Shown here: positions 1-12,700 of the stretch, piece by piece | How the letters are laid out: each line of letters begins with the position of its first letter | Numbering within the stretch: the first letter of the stretch is position 1 | The notes under the pieces: model-generated | Told to the model about the DNA's origin: nothing | Database searches by the model: none | What the model saw: the letters and a program-made list of their open reading frames with translations, nothing else | Source: Membranipora membranacea | Taxonomy: Eukaryota > Bryozoa > Gymnolaemata > Cheilostomatida > Membraniporidae | DNA: 64,000 bases | NCBI GenBank assembly: GCA_914767715.1 | Contig: OU612075.1 | Span: forward strand, 11,408,001 to 11,472,000 | Reading direction: 5' to 3' | Translations under genes and position numbers: made by a program

Positions 1-252
1 ATACCTTCTTTTGTTACGAAATCTCTTATTTTTACTTCTTTCTTTTCATATTCATACTCAATTTTGATAAAAAATAAAGCAAGTGTGAACTACAAATAAT
101 TTATCGTATAATATTTTGCACTACATGGAAGCAGAAAAGTAAACAGACAAATCGAGGTCTCAATCATCTCCTACTTGACTCGAACAAATCATATAGAAAG
201 TTACTCTGAAACCTCCAGCCTAACAAATTACACTCAAGAGTGGTTTGGTAGT

Positions 253-645
253 GAAACCACGATACTATTGGAGTGACCATTCTTTGTAATCCTTATGAAA
301 CCAGTGTTATTACATTACACATTTGTTGGTTTCTAATCAACACACAGTATTTTAGTTTCAATTATGAACTAGTATCAAAATGAAACTACCGTGCGATTAT
401 AGATCATCAATTAGTGTATACACATAATTAGCAATTGAGACAGTTTTGAAACCACCGTGCGATTATATTAATACTATTGTGCATTTGTTTACATTGGGCC
501 ATTGACTAGCCTGGACTGGGTACAATGATGACCTAGCATTAAAATGAAACCACCGTGCGATTAAATACAATACAGTACCAATTAAGTTTGATACTGCATT
601 GAAACCACGGTGGCACCCGTTGGGGCGAAACCACCGTGGTATGTA
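253..645. repeat. Cluster of a short repeated motif (GAAACCACCGTGCG-like)
   Basis: A motif with core GAAACCA recurs at about 253, 296, 383 (GAAACTACC), 449, 546, 601 and 628. The copies near 381, 447 and 545 are nearly identical over 18-20 bases and end in CGTGCGATTA; those at 601 and 628 read CCACGGTGG and CCACCGTGG. All are in the same orientation with irregular spacing (about 27-97 bases). No coding sequence is visible in 1-1660. It could be a clustered protein-binding site upstream of the transporter-like exon or the remains of a minisatellite; the sequence does not decide. Confidence 0.6.
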
Positions 646-1669
646 AAAAGTTTCAATATTAAACCAAAATTTATGAGTGTGCGATCTCACGAGCGAATAT
701 TGAAAGGGTCAACATTATTGCTTCAAAACACAGCTTCTGGTGGTCCAAGAGGGTCAATTTTGGGCTTGTTTTGAAGCTGATTAGCTGGAGAAACAGCTTT
801 GATAATCTCGATCTTAATTCCATGAATTCATTAACCTTTGTTGAGAATTTCAACCTTTGCATTTGGGCTTGTACAGTGAATAGTCATAAAGACCTCACAA
901 TTGAGCAGGGGGACAACAATTGCCAGTGGGCACGTGGTCACGAGTAGCCAGTATAACAAGTGTAATTGAGGTGACTTGTCTATAAGGTAAACCTGAACAC
1001 ATAATATTTTCATGTTTTATTTAGCTTGTATTTTTCAACGTAGAGTTATTATTCAGAAATCTGAAATTTTAATCGAAATAACAAGAAATTTTTTTAAATT
1101 TGTGGTGACCCCGTTGTAAAATTAGGTTGTGACGACGTTATGAGGATCATGTATCTTCCTGAGAGAAAAAACACTGTCCTGCCTTCACTGAATCCCTATC
1201 ATTTAATGTAATTACTTCTGTCTGCTAGCGAACTGAGAACTGGGGGTGGAGTGACGTGACTTTTTGAGAAACGTCTCCGCTGTTTGTACAGTTTGATTGT
1301 TCGAAATCATTTTTTCTCCCCCTCCCCCCCCCCCAAAATGCACCTTTTACGTTTGGATGACTGTTCATAAAGGTCCGAAAATTTTCACTTTTGATATTAA
1401 GAGAGAATTACACTGCAATAAATGTAATGTTCACCTGACTTTACACATACGACTGTGTTGATCATGGTAACATGTGTCATGATATGTTGTAGTAGCAACC
1501 TAGCTACCACTAGTTTTTTCCCACTGGGTATCTATCAATTTTAATAACTTAGACTAGACCTAGAATTGCCATGCATTTTTACAGTGTTAAAATATTGCCT
1601 AACTATTGGAGAACAGGCTGCCAGACTATTTATTGCTTTGTTAATTCCTTGATTTTTTGAATTTTTCAG

Positions 1670-2550
1670 GTTTGGGATTCAGCTTCAGTTTTGTTGCAAC
1701 AATTGGAATGTTTCCACATTACTTAAAAAAATGCAGGGCAGCAGCATATGCCGGTATTGGATTAGGGATGGGCATTGGAGTGGCAGCATACCCAGTAATA
1801 GCTTCATCTTTAATCACAAGACTGGGATTCAAATACGCGATACTCTCTTTGAGCACGTCAATGATCTTTCCTATTGCATCTGTCATCATTTTCAAGCCAC
1901 AACTACCAAAGGAAGAGAATGGGATATCTTTTACAAAACTACTGGCATCATATTATGCTGAAACTTTTAGGCATTTTGTGACAGCATTCTTCATTTGCAA
2001 CTCTGTACTTGTCGTTGCTTCAAGGGCACCAATAGCAGTATTATCTTTCACCACTATTAATAAGCGCTTTGAATCATCCATTGCAGTGTTGGCATACACA
2101 GGTTATTTGGTAGCTACATTAGGGTTTGCTTTATATGCACTCAAGTTCGAAGCTGACTATCTGGTTCTTCACCTTAGCCTTAGTTTTGTATTGGGCGTAG
2201 CTATGTTTGCCCTCCAACTTATCAAACATGAAGTCATGCTGTACATAGCCTTTGCGATTGTCGGTTTCTTAGTTGGAGCAGTCTTCTGTTTCAAAGGGAA
2301 TGTCATAGCTCATCTTTACCCAACCAAAGATATTGCCTTTGTTTATGGTTTAGCTGCAGTGTCAGGCAGTATCGGATCCTTTGCTATTCCTTTCGGCGCC
2401 GGCTATATTGAGAGTACCTTTGGTTATGGGACAGGATTTGGGTGGAGTACCCTAAGAGACGTCAAGATCAGGAACATAGCCTTCCGGCCTGACTTTGGCA
2501 CTCAGAATTTACCGAGTTTGGTTTCTCAAAGCCCACTTCTGCTGACATAA
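1670..2550 (+). CDS. MFS transporter, monocarboxylate-transporter-like (one exon, partial)
   Basis: The open frame begins at a 3' splice site (pyrimidine tract then CAG at 1667-1669) and runs about 293 codons. It encodes alternating hydrophobic stretches with glycine-rich helices, as in major facilitator proteins. The order of segments (glycine-rich GLGMGIGVAAYPVIASSLI, then a central hydrophilic gap near KPQLPKEENG, then six or so further helices) resembles SLC16-type transporters from about helix 4 to helix 11. The amino-terminal part must lie in an upstream exon, and none is recognisable in 1-1650. The carboxy end is odd: after GSFAIPFGAGYIESTFGYGTGF the frame becomes hydrophilic and stops, with no twelfth helix. 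A good donor site (GTAAAA at 2577) lies 27 bases after the stop in another frame, so a frameshift or a decaying copy is possible. Substrate unknown. Confidence 0.5.
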
Positions 2551-2730
2551 AAACATACATTGCTATTGTCATGAGGTAAAAGGTTGAGCGATCAAGATGT
2601 ACATATGCAAAGTGTATGATAAGATGTTTGCACAGATAAGATGTTTGAACCTGTGCTTAGCTTGCTCTCAGGATAGAACCTATGCCTTCAAAAGATATTT
2701 TACTGATTTTTGTTTATTCTTTTATCTACT

Positions 2731-2882
2731 GATCCATTTTGATTTACCGATTCTTCCTGGTTTGCTGATTTATTTCGATTTATCGATTCATCCTGATTCA
2801 TTCTGACTCATTCTGACTTACTGATTTACTGATTCATAACCATCTATTCATCCATCTATGTAATATATATATATATATATAT
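2731..2882. repeat. Degenerate ~10-bp tandem repeat followed by (TA)n
   Basis: From 2731 to about 2838 short units built on GATTCATTCT / GATTTATCGA repeat imperfectly, followed by a TA run at about 2862-2882. The rest of 2551-4573 shows no credible gene: the short frames there have no recognisable domain and no supporting splice structure. Confidence 0.6.
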
Positions 2883-3183
2883 TCTGGCACAAACCAAATC
2901 CCTTGTAAAGCAACCAGGTAAATAATAATTAATCAAATTCAAAATTGTTGTCACGGTGATAATTACAATTAAAATTGTTTGTTTATGAAGACAACTAGAT
3001 ACTAGAAGTATGTGAAACTGAACAAGTTTTACTTTAATGGCAACGGTCAAAGGCTGATTTTAATCAAAGGAAATCATTTCAAAGAGCTATGGAAGCAGTA
3101 AAATCACCAGCGGTATTTCATGAGTGGACAAAATATTCATTCAAATGTCAAAGCGCAAGTCGACTGCTACTAGACAGTAGCCT

Positions 3184-3231
3184 GGGCAGGCTGTCGGGTC
3201 GGGCAGGCTGTGCTGACCCGACAGCCTGCCC
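3184..3231. repeat. GC-rich perfect hairpin
   Basis: GGGCAGGCTGTCGGGTC at 3184-3200 is the exact reverse complement of 3215-3231, with a 14-base loop that itself repeats GGGCAGGCTGT. The flanks continue the symmetry imperfectly (CCTGG against CCAGG). It is conspicuously GC-rich in AT-rich surroundings and is probably a tiny mobile or recombination-derived palindrome. Confidence 0.75.
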
Positions 3232-4573
3232 GACTGCCAGGCTAACTAGACAGGCTATTTGGAATTAAACCCTTTATAACTCTTGACATGCAATCCAAGA
3301 CCAGTTCTCATCAGATAAAACAAAATCTACAAAGAGGATTTGAGTTGCTCTAAAACTCTTGCACAAAAACTGTTGTAGTTCCCATCTTACCGAATCTGAT
3401 TTTCTTCATCCTATCTTCATAGGGCTACATGATATTTGAAGGCAACAGCAAGCCCACACTATGCCTGCGTATTTTACACTTCCAATCTTCTACTGAACTG
3501 GCAATGAACTGTGTGCGATCACTGGGCTTTCTTATGCTATTGAAAGCCATACTAAGGAATGGCTTTAATTATAGTGTCAAAGTAACAATATCTTGTTACT
3601 ATTATCTGCTCCTGTTGAAAGAGGGAATAATTACAACACATACATACTAAATAACAATGAAATTCCACAATAATTTATTATAATAATGTACAACATTTCG
3701 ATTTTTAATTGCCCCTATCAGTCATCAAATTTAGTTCCAGAGGATCCATAAGGGATGAGCCCTAAAAAACTTATTGATTTAATACTTGTTTTCAAAATTT
3801 CCAGTATTCTTTTTTTTTAAATTAAACAGTTATCCGTTTCCCTAAGTAACATTTTAGTGTATTATTGATTTCAAACTACGTATCAATCCTGACTTGTGGG
3901 TTTTGACCACAGTATAACTGAGAACATATATCACTTGTGTATATGTATTGAAAATTATGATGCCGAGCCTTGACACACAATATATGAGTAAAAATCTGCT
4001 ATAACAATAAATTTTGCACTATTATATCTGGTCTTGCTTTATTTTGCACAAATGTAGCAGTACCCATGCTTTTTGTGAAAGAAAATTCGAAACCTGCAAT
4101 AATTCATGAATATAGGTTGTGAGGTAGGATAATTGAATGATACCCTTCGATTTTCACATCATAAGCTAGCATGGAAATGTTCATCCAGGAGAGCGATTAA
4201 ACACATTATGACATTGCTTAACCAAGCTCAACAATGCAAGGTAGAAAAATATAAATTATTATCAAAATCAGAGTCTAATAAAGTTGTAAATGTAAGTAGA
4301 AGAAATATATAATTAATTATAACTTCGACATTTTTTAACAATATAAGGTTGAAAAATAGAAATTTGTATCACAATCCAAGTCTAAGAAAGTTGAACATTC
4401 AAGAAGAAAATATTTCTCTGTGGTTTTAAAATAAACAATAATGATAAAAAAAATTTTTGTTATGTAAACATCTCCGTAAAGAGTCTTAGAATTAAACAAA
4501 CAAAAGTGATAATTTCAATTGAGTATATGTTAAAAATTTAATACTTTTGAAATAATATCATCTGAATAGAGCC

Positions 4574-7500
4574 TTATAATGTGTTACATACAAGTTTCAG
4601 TATTCCTTCGTTGGCCTGTTTTATCTTACTCTTGACGGAAGTATAACTAACGCGGGTGGTCTTAGCTGACAGCTGCATATCTACCTGATCCAGAGTTTGA
4701 CAGCTTCTCTCCACAACAAGGTTTAACAGGTGATCAGGTTGTGACAAGACCCAGGAGGTTGGTCTTATCAGTTGATGACCCTGTGAAAAATATAACAATA
4801 CTGCTGTTATGACTGTCTAATGGTCTTGAGCAAATGTGGAGTGATGATTCAAAGGCAATAAGAACTATACCGTTTTAGAAATTTTTATCAAAGTCAAATG
4901 GTCATTTGACGAATGAGATTGGATAATTGGATTGTTGTGCACATTGCTTATTAAACAGTAATATGCCTTGGCAGATATGTCCAAACAAGACTTAAGAGCA
5001 GCTTTTAGCCATGGTGATACAATAATATCTAATGAACAGATCCGTCCTCCTCCCCCCCAACCCAGGGTCAACAGCAGTGGATATGCCAGTATATGAAATC
5101 TAGATATTTAAATAAACTTTACAAAACGCAACAAGCAAAAATATGTAAAACAAATCCTTGTCTCGATTTTATACATTGGCATATTCGCCGCTGTGGACCC
5201 TGTCACGTGGTAAAGGGAACTCCAATATACTCAGTTTATATAGTCACCTTGAGTTGCAGTTTAATCATCTCGTTACACCTCTCTATGTGCTCTTCCCAAT
5301 CTGATTCAGAATCTTGCAACTTTTTCAGTTCGCAGGCAATTATCTACAGAAGAAAGTTATTAGTCTTTACTTTCTATCTCTATGCTGTCATATACTCTAG
5401 AGGTGTAAGCGTTAGCTAGAGTTTAGGTAAGCTAGTCGTTGGATGACTTTATATTAGCTAGCACAATACTTTGCTAGGGTGTGTTGGAGTCTTTATGAAG
5501 AAAAGAGAGAGAGAATAAATGATTGCTAGCTTTAAATTTAGCTTTTTCAAGCATACACAAAATGGCAAACTTTTTCTCCTGCAAATAATCCTCGCGGGTT
5601 ATCTTATATCCTAAATAAAAATGCAAAAGCAAAGCTACGGAAGTCACTAAAACTCAACTTGATTAAGTTTTGCCAATTTGAGCTAACATCTACATCATCG
5701 AGGGGTTATGGTCTGCCAAAACAGCACAATTAGTACCGATGTTAAGATATAATCGACGGAGCAAAGATTTACCTCTTCAGTGGCAGCGAGTTGTTCTGCG
5801 ATGTTGATGATGCTGTCTATGCATTTATCAGAGTGCATGAGTACCTCAAACGCCAGCTGTCTGATCAGTACATGGACTATCTCTAATGTCTATCAAGAAA
5901 ACAAATAAATCATCAAATGTTAAAAAAAAGCGGATATGCAATTAATACAACCATTCATCTAGGGGGTCTATCAATAAAAAACAGCCAAAGCCACAATCTG
6001 ATAGCTCACTCACAAATCGTTCACTCATTGATGGAACTATAGAGCGATGGTTTTCAGCAATATGATAGTGATAGTTTGCTTTAGCAAATGATCACATTTC
6101 CTAACAGAATGACCCTGTTAATTTTCAGCTTACTGTGGAGTTGCCTTCTCTGATGACTGACAGTTTCCAAGAGGGGATAACTAATTAATTATTTACGGAG
6201 GATTCTTCTTTTCTATATTAGCCTTAATGACCTTCAAAGAAACTTGTCAATGAAATGCATGCAGTCTATATATATATATATATATACAAAAATTGCAAAT
6301 CTTTTGACTAAATTAATTAGACAGCCATGTATAAAATCAATGTATAATATCAAACTTACGTTTTTGTTGACTTGATTTTGAATAGTACCAATCACTTCAG
6401 ACGGTAGATACTCTTCAAGGCATGCCTTAAGCTCCAAAAAGGTTGATTTATTCTCACCATAGAATTGGGTTGTGGACTACAAATACATAGCCAATGAGAA
6501 ACGAAAATAAACCACATAAATACTATGTCAACTATAACCGAGATTCTCTAATCGGATTTGGTTTATCCATAAACAAAAATACTTTATATAAATATCTATA
6601 TGTTTATGGATTTATCTTATCCGTCATGAAGAATGATTCTAAATTACCTCAAAATGTCTCAACCAATAGTCTTTTCATTGTCTTGCATAACATTTTTTTT
6701 CGGATATTTAGGCTGATATTAGATTTTTTATTTAAGAATGTAGTCTGCTGCGCAGTTGTCTCCTGAGGGGACTAGAATGAATAATTGTTTTGAATGCAAA
6801 TTATCACAACCATGTTATCAAAATTATCACTTAGTTGGTCCTTCAATTAGACAAACTTGTTCTTGACCGCTCACTCAGAATGCATCAATGAGTCAGTATT
6901 TTGGGAAGAAGACCCCTCACAGGTAAATCTTGTTCATTCACTGAGTGAGCAATCAGATTTCAGATCAGAACAATCAACTTTGGCTGTTTTTAATCAAAAG
7001 ATGCGCTGAATAATTTAAAAAGTATCCATTATGGAAATGTTTTAGTGATGAGGAAGCATGCTTACCTTCATAAGATTACGCAGTAGAGTCTCAGTATTTG
7101 TGCTGATAGGTTTGAATTTCTTTATCTTTGCTGTTGAGTTGAGGTAGTTGTAGAATAAGTCATTAAGATCTATCTGTAAACAGCAAAAGATAAAAATCAA
7201 ATCAAATCAAAATTAGATATCACTAAATCAAGCAAGTATGATCCATTATGCCAGCATTGGCGTTGGTGCCTCTACTGACAGGCCGGGGGTAAAAAGGTAT
7301 TGCCTTCAGAGTGTTAGGGGGCAACTCCAACACTTGCACATGGATCAAACTACACTAAGATGTCACAAGGAAATAGGATGGTAATACATTTAGCATATCA
7401 GCATCTGAATATAGATCATATACCAGTTGGTGTCAGATTGGGTCAAAATGAGAACTTTTTATACCAAATCCAAACAACCATAGGAAAATCTTAGTATAGA

Positions 7501-8102
7501 GAACAGCCTGCTTTACTGCGGGCATGTGCACAGGGCTCTGCATGAGTTCTTTGGGTCCCAGTACCGGTAATGACAGAGGATAACTCTCTCAACTTCATAG
7601 ATGATGAGGTAGTTCAGCCTTAGCACTTTTTGTTGACTGCGGACACTAGATACAGGAAACTCACCTGAGCTTTAGAAAGAACCTGTACATTGCTGCCTAG
7701 ACTTGTCCTCTGACTTCCATCATCCAAACTTCTCACCAAAGTCTCATACTGTGAGGGAAATAAACAAACAAGAAGGTGATAAAGTCATCAAGTGGAGATT
7801 TATAAAAAGTGGTAGGCAATGACGAGCGGACTTCGGTTACGGGTACGGACTTTTTACCTAGCCCAGGTCCTTGTGTCATAGTACAAAAAATATTGGATGT
7901 CAACTGTGTGTTTTCATGCCCCACATGCAGTAAAATTATCCCTCCTCTGCCCCATCAATACAGATTAGCCGTCTATCCCGCAGGCAAGGATATAGGGCGC
8001 AGTGTTTCAGTCCCAGCACCCGTACTCTAGAGGGGATAACTCTAACTGCCTCCTTGGGTGGAATAACAAATGATATAGATGCCATTAACAGTCACCATGT
8101 CA

Positions 8103-8134
<32 letters not shown>

Positions 8135-9712
8135 TTATTGCAACGACCATCATCCGAAGATGTTCTCCCTGATGTGCAAAGGAACAAAAACAAAAAAATA
8201 ATCGAAATAAAATCAAGGGAATGTTTTGTTTTGTTTTGACAATGCAAATTTAAATGTACGTAGAGTTGTCGATGAACGAAAATGTTGATGAAGGTTGTTA
8301 AAAGAAGTAGTCATATGAATCAAAAAGAAGTTTTTGGGTGGATGTAAGATGTGGGTATCACGAAAACAAAAGCGATGTCCAGTGCATGAAAAATCATTGA
8401 TTATATAGCTTGGGCTTAGACCATGAAGTATTTTATAGCAAAAAACAGAGGAAAAATAAAAGGCGATAAAAGATTCAATTCTATACATAAATGCCAGGGT
8501 TGATTCAGGTATATTAGAACTTTTTTGTTTGCTATAAGCCTGAAGGCTCTTTTCTGGAGGGTGAAAATAGGATTTGTTAGAAAAGATGGAGACATTTTGT
8601 AATAGAGATTTATACCATATATGAGATGGCAAAAAATAAACTGGTGATAAAACTTCAATGCGGCACCTCGGTCAATACAGAATCGACATTTCTGGAGCAA
8701 TGCCAGACTGGACCTCACAGTTCTGCAAATGTGCTGAATATGGACAGTCCACCCAAGAGTATCGCATAAATGAAATCCTAAAAGTTTAGTCTTTGATTCC
8801 CTGGCAAGTTCAGTACCCCCAAAGAAAAGATTAAAAGATTGTGTTTTTGAAGAATTGCATAGCAGGAAATGTGATTATTTCATATTGATGGTCATTCTTT
8901 TTAAAAGGCACCAAGATTTGATGCAAGCCAAATCGTTATTGCATTGTCTTTCTAAAGAATAGATATTCAGGGCTTTGGCAAGAAATGCTGTGTCATCTGC
9001 ATAGGCAAATGAGGTTTAATTTAATGGTAATTTTAGGAGATCATTTATGAATATCAAAAACAGTTTAGGGGCTAAAATGGATCCTTGGGGAACTCCAACA
9101 CTAATTGGTAAAGTTTCATTGGTCAATGTTAATTGGTCAATGTTTAACAACTTGACCTAAGCAACTACAGTTGAGGCCAACTACAATGACAATTTCAAAC
9201 TGATAGGCAAACTTATAACCAAGTTTGTTCACTGTAATTATATAAAGCTCTATTCAGCTAAATACTGTTTTGGGAACCAAACCTATGACAATTGACAGAA
9301 AGATCATATTATAATTATTCTAGCAGTATTTTTAGAATGACTCCCCCCCTAGATAAAGGATACAAACTTTTTCCAGAGAAGTATCGATATGTCGCTGATC
9401 TGTCATCAGCTTCTCTTGGAATGGAGTGAAGCGCTCCCAAAAGTCGACTGCCACCTAAAAAAAAAGAATTCCTAGTCATCAAATATTATTCAAACACAGT
9501 ATACATCGGTTGAGGGTGTCATTGGCTAGACAAGTGTCTGATTTTGGGAAGATATGTTTACATGATTGAAAGATAAAATTTAATATTGCAAAAAATAATT
9601 CATACATGTATGTATATATTTCAGAGCAAGATTCATTGACGCTACTTATTCACTCCAACCTTATATGGGGGAAAGTCATTCAATCTTACACATACATATT
9701 AGATATTAGATA

Positions 9713-9749
<37 letters not shown>

Positions 9750-12700
9750 TAATTGTCTTTTCTTGATACGCTAGATTGTAGCCATGTATACATTCTACCA
9801 GGGAGGATGGGTATCCTACCCTCCCAGGTTTCCTGCTGGTGGTCACTTTTGCCATCAACATGATTCGGAGTTACACCCTCATGACAAAAGCAAAGACAAT
9901 CTCTTATAATAAACCATAAACCATAAACTCTTGATAATAATAATAATAATGATATTAAGACAGGCTATTTGAATACCACAATATTTGGTGAAACTAGAAG
10001 GTAGAGCTTGTTAAAGATCTTACAGTTTCACAGACTTAGCAACCTCTCTATCAAAGAAAACCAAAGATTTAAAATATCCCCATACCTGATCAACTTTTCC
10101 ATCCACGATATCCTGTACTTGTCTCTCCTTCTTCGTTTGTCGGCAGTTATTACAGATCCGGAGATATTCACAAACATCCGGCTCTTTGGCTGGGCTCTGA
10201 TCAAAGAAAAAGAGGGTGTTATAAGGATACTGATGTTGTCGTTCCAATTAATCATCTTGATAAATACAAATACTGATGGGGTACATTACCGGATGGAACA
10301 ATTTACAATAATGAGCAGCCATACTTCTTTTTGAGAAATCAATATGTGATTCGCCCTTCTCTGGTCACAGTAAATTAGCTTCGTTGATGATTATGTAAGC
10401 CAGCAGCAAATATATGTAGATATTCTGTACATAACTGCAAACTTGTTTTGTCCATGAGTTTACTCATGAAAAACTCTTATGATTGGATAGATAAACAAAT
10501 TTAAACTGTTTCTGACAAATCTGACAAAAGATATTTACTCGAGGTCTAGATGTATTCTAAAGATACTCGGCTATGAACGAATCATCAGCATACTCACCCA
10601 CACTGATCACGTGATATACTATTGCATGTATATCTCTGATCGATAGAGTGAATTTACTCACTTAGCTCGACTCCCATCAAAAGGAATTTGGCATGACGAG
10701 GTCAATATTATTATTTAGGGGCGGGCACATGTTAGGTACTCCTACTAAATTGCCTCTAACAATCAGAGATACACATGTTGATAGTGTAGCCTTGATGTAA
10801 GTGTGACACTGACCCCTTGAACTTTGATGACACAGAGTCTAGCAGTAGTGTAGTAGTCAGTCTGGTTCCCCTCGTCTTCTACCACATAGACAAGTAGATC
10901 TCTACTAGAGCATGACTCACATACAGCAGCACCACAGAGAGAACATGTGTGTCTGTGACGGAATATCACCTCAAACTCTCTAGTGCAACTCCAGCATACA
11001 CTCTCATTTTGCTGATAAGAATTAGAGATCAATGCTATAAAATATGTCAGAAGAACAGTAGAAAAAATCCATTTCTGTGCTCATACACAACACAGGTAAA
11101 ATTAATAACCAGTGCAGTAGGATAGACCCAATAATAACAACAATAAAAATATAATTCATACCTATATGTTTATGGATAGACAGTTTGGTGCCTCACTTGT
11201 TTAAATAAGTGATTCAAATGGAAGGCAACTTATCCGGTTTGCGGTATGTGTTTAGCTAAAAGGAGCAGGGATATTATTATATTAAGTTTAACCCTGTTGG
11301 TTGAAATTTGTTTCTGTTTTCCGAGTGAAGAAAGGAAGGACAATAAACCATCATTGTCAAAGTTCAGATTAACTTTAAGTTCAGAAGTAAAAACAGACAT
11401 AGGGATTCTGTGAATGTCATGCAGAAACCTTCCATAGGAAATTTAAAATGACTTTTTAGCTGTTGGTAAATTCGTTAATTTGAAATCTGTTAACCTCTCT
11501 AGAGTAGCAGATATTTGTTAGTTTGGGGGTGAGTCAAAGTCAGCTACAAATATTCGCTTGCTAAGGTATATAATGTGAAGATGTTGGTAAATGTTAACAA
11601 GCCATAACCTGCGCAATTTTATTTTTCATTAATGTGTGTCAAAATCAACTGAGGCATCAAGTTTCTCTATATGTCTTGTTAAACTTTATTCAATGAGTAT
11701 TTTCATCTATTCAAATCAAGCACAATAAGTCTCACCACAGGTCTAGCAGGTTTCTTCCAGGCCCCCTTGACAATGTTGACAGTCAATGACTGAACCATCC
11801 TGACCAGTGTGGGTGTAGAGTTAACCTCAGCTAGAAACCCGACCACTAACCTATCCTCAGCTTCATTCCACTGACTAGCACTCCTTCAAAACAGTATAGA
11901 TAATAGTTTGCATATTATGCATATATTGCATGATTTATAATGCGCATAATATTATGCATTATGCATATTATGCTCATTGTCAACAGAGACTGTACAAAAC
12001 ATTGATCTTAATTTGCAATACAGATAAAAATAGGCCCACATACATACACATGAAAACACAAAACTAGAAAATTTAAAAATCATCGACTGGTTGTCTAAAC
12101 AAAAATGTTATTCGAAAGAATCATTACTGCACCATTTCAAGGAGAGAAAATAAAAAAAAATAGAATCTGCAGCGTGATATTTTTATTGGCACTATTCAAT
12201 CATCCCTTGAATGACATAGCTAGAGGATCAAATATTAGCTAGTGTTTAATTTACATAGTTAGGCAATGACCTAATGTTGGCTAGCACCAACTTTCACTAG
12301 AGGTGGGCGCTTTTATTAAGTAAAGAGGTCTACACAAGATGGATGGCCTTTCCTTCTCTGCTTAACTTTTCTTCTTAAAGTGACAGTCCTATTAGAAAAG
12401 TGGATATGTTACCCCCATTAACTCAAATATTGTGAGTTCATAGGGCAAATAAAAATAATAAAAAATTGAAAATTGTGGAAAATAGCATTTTTGTTTTTTT
12501 TAAATATTTTAGCAAGGATGACAGTGGATCATAGTGTCAGGGGGAGGCAATAAATCACTATGATCCCAATTTTTAGACTTTGCAGCAGTTTAACTGCACC
12601 TAGGTTCACAGGCTGCTTCATTTTATATGCCCTAATGACTTTTCAGCCTTAGATCTTTAAAACCATACCAAACATGGCCTAGTAGGACTGTCACTTTAAG

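Noticed and set aside
381-563. CRISPR-like spaced direct repeats
   Set aside because: Spacing is irregular, the copies vary at their ends, and the surroundings are clearly animal nuclear DNA.
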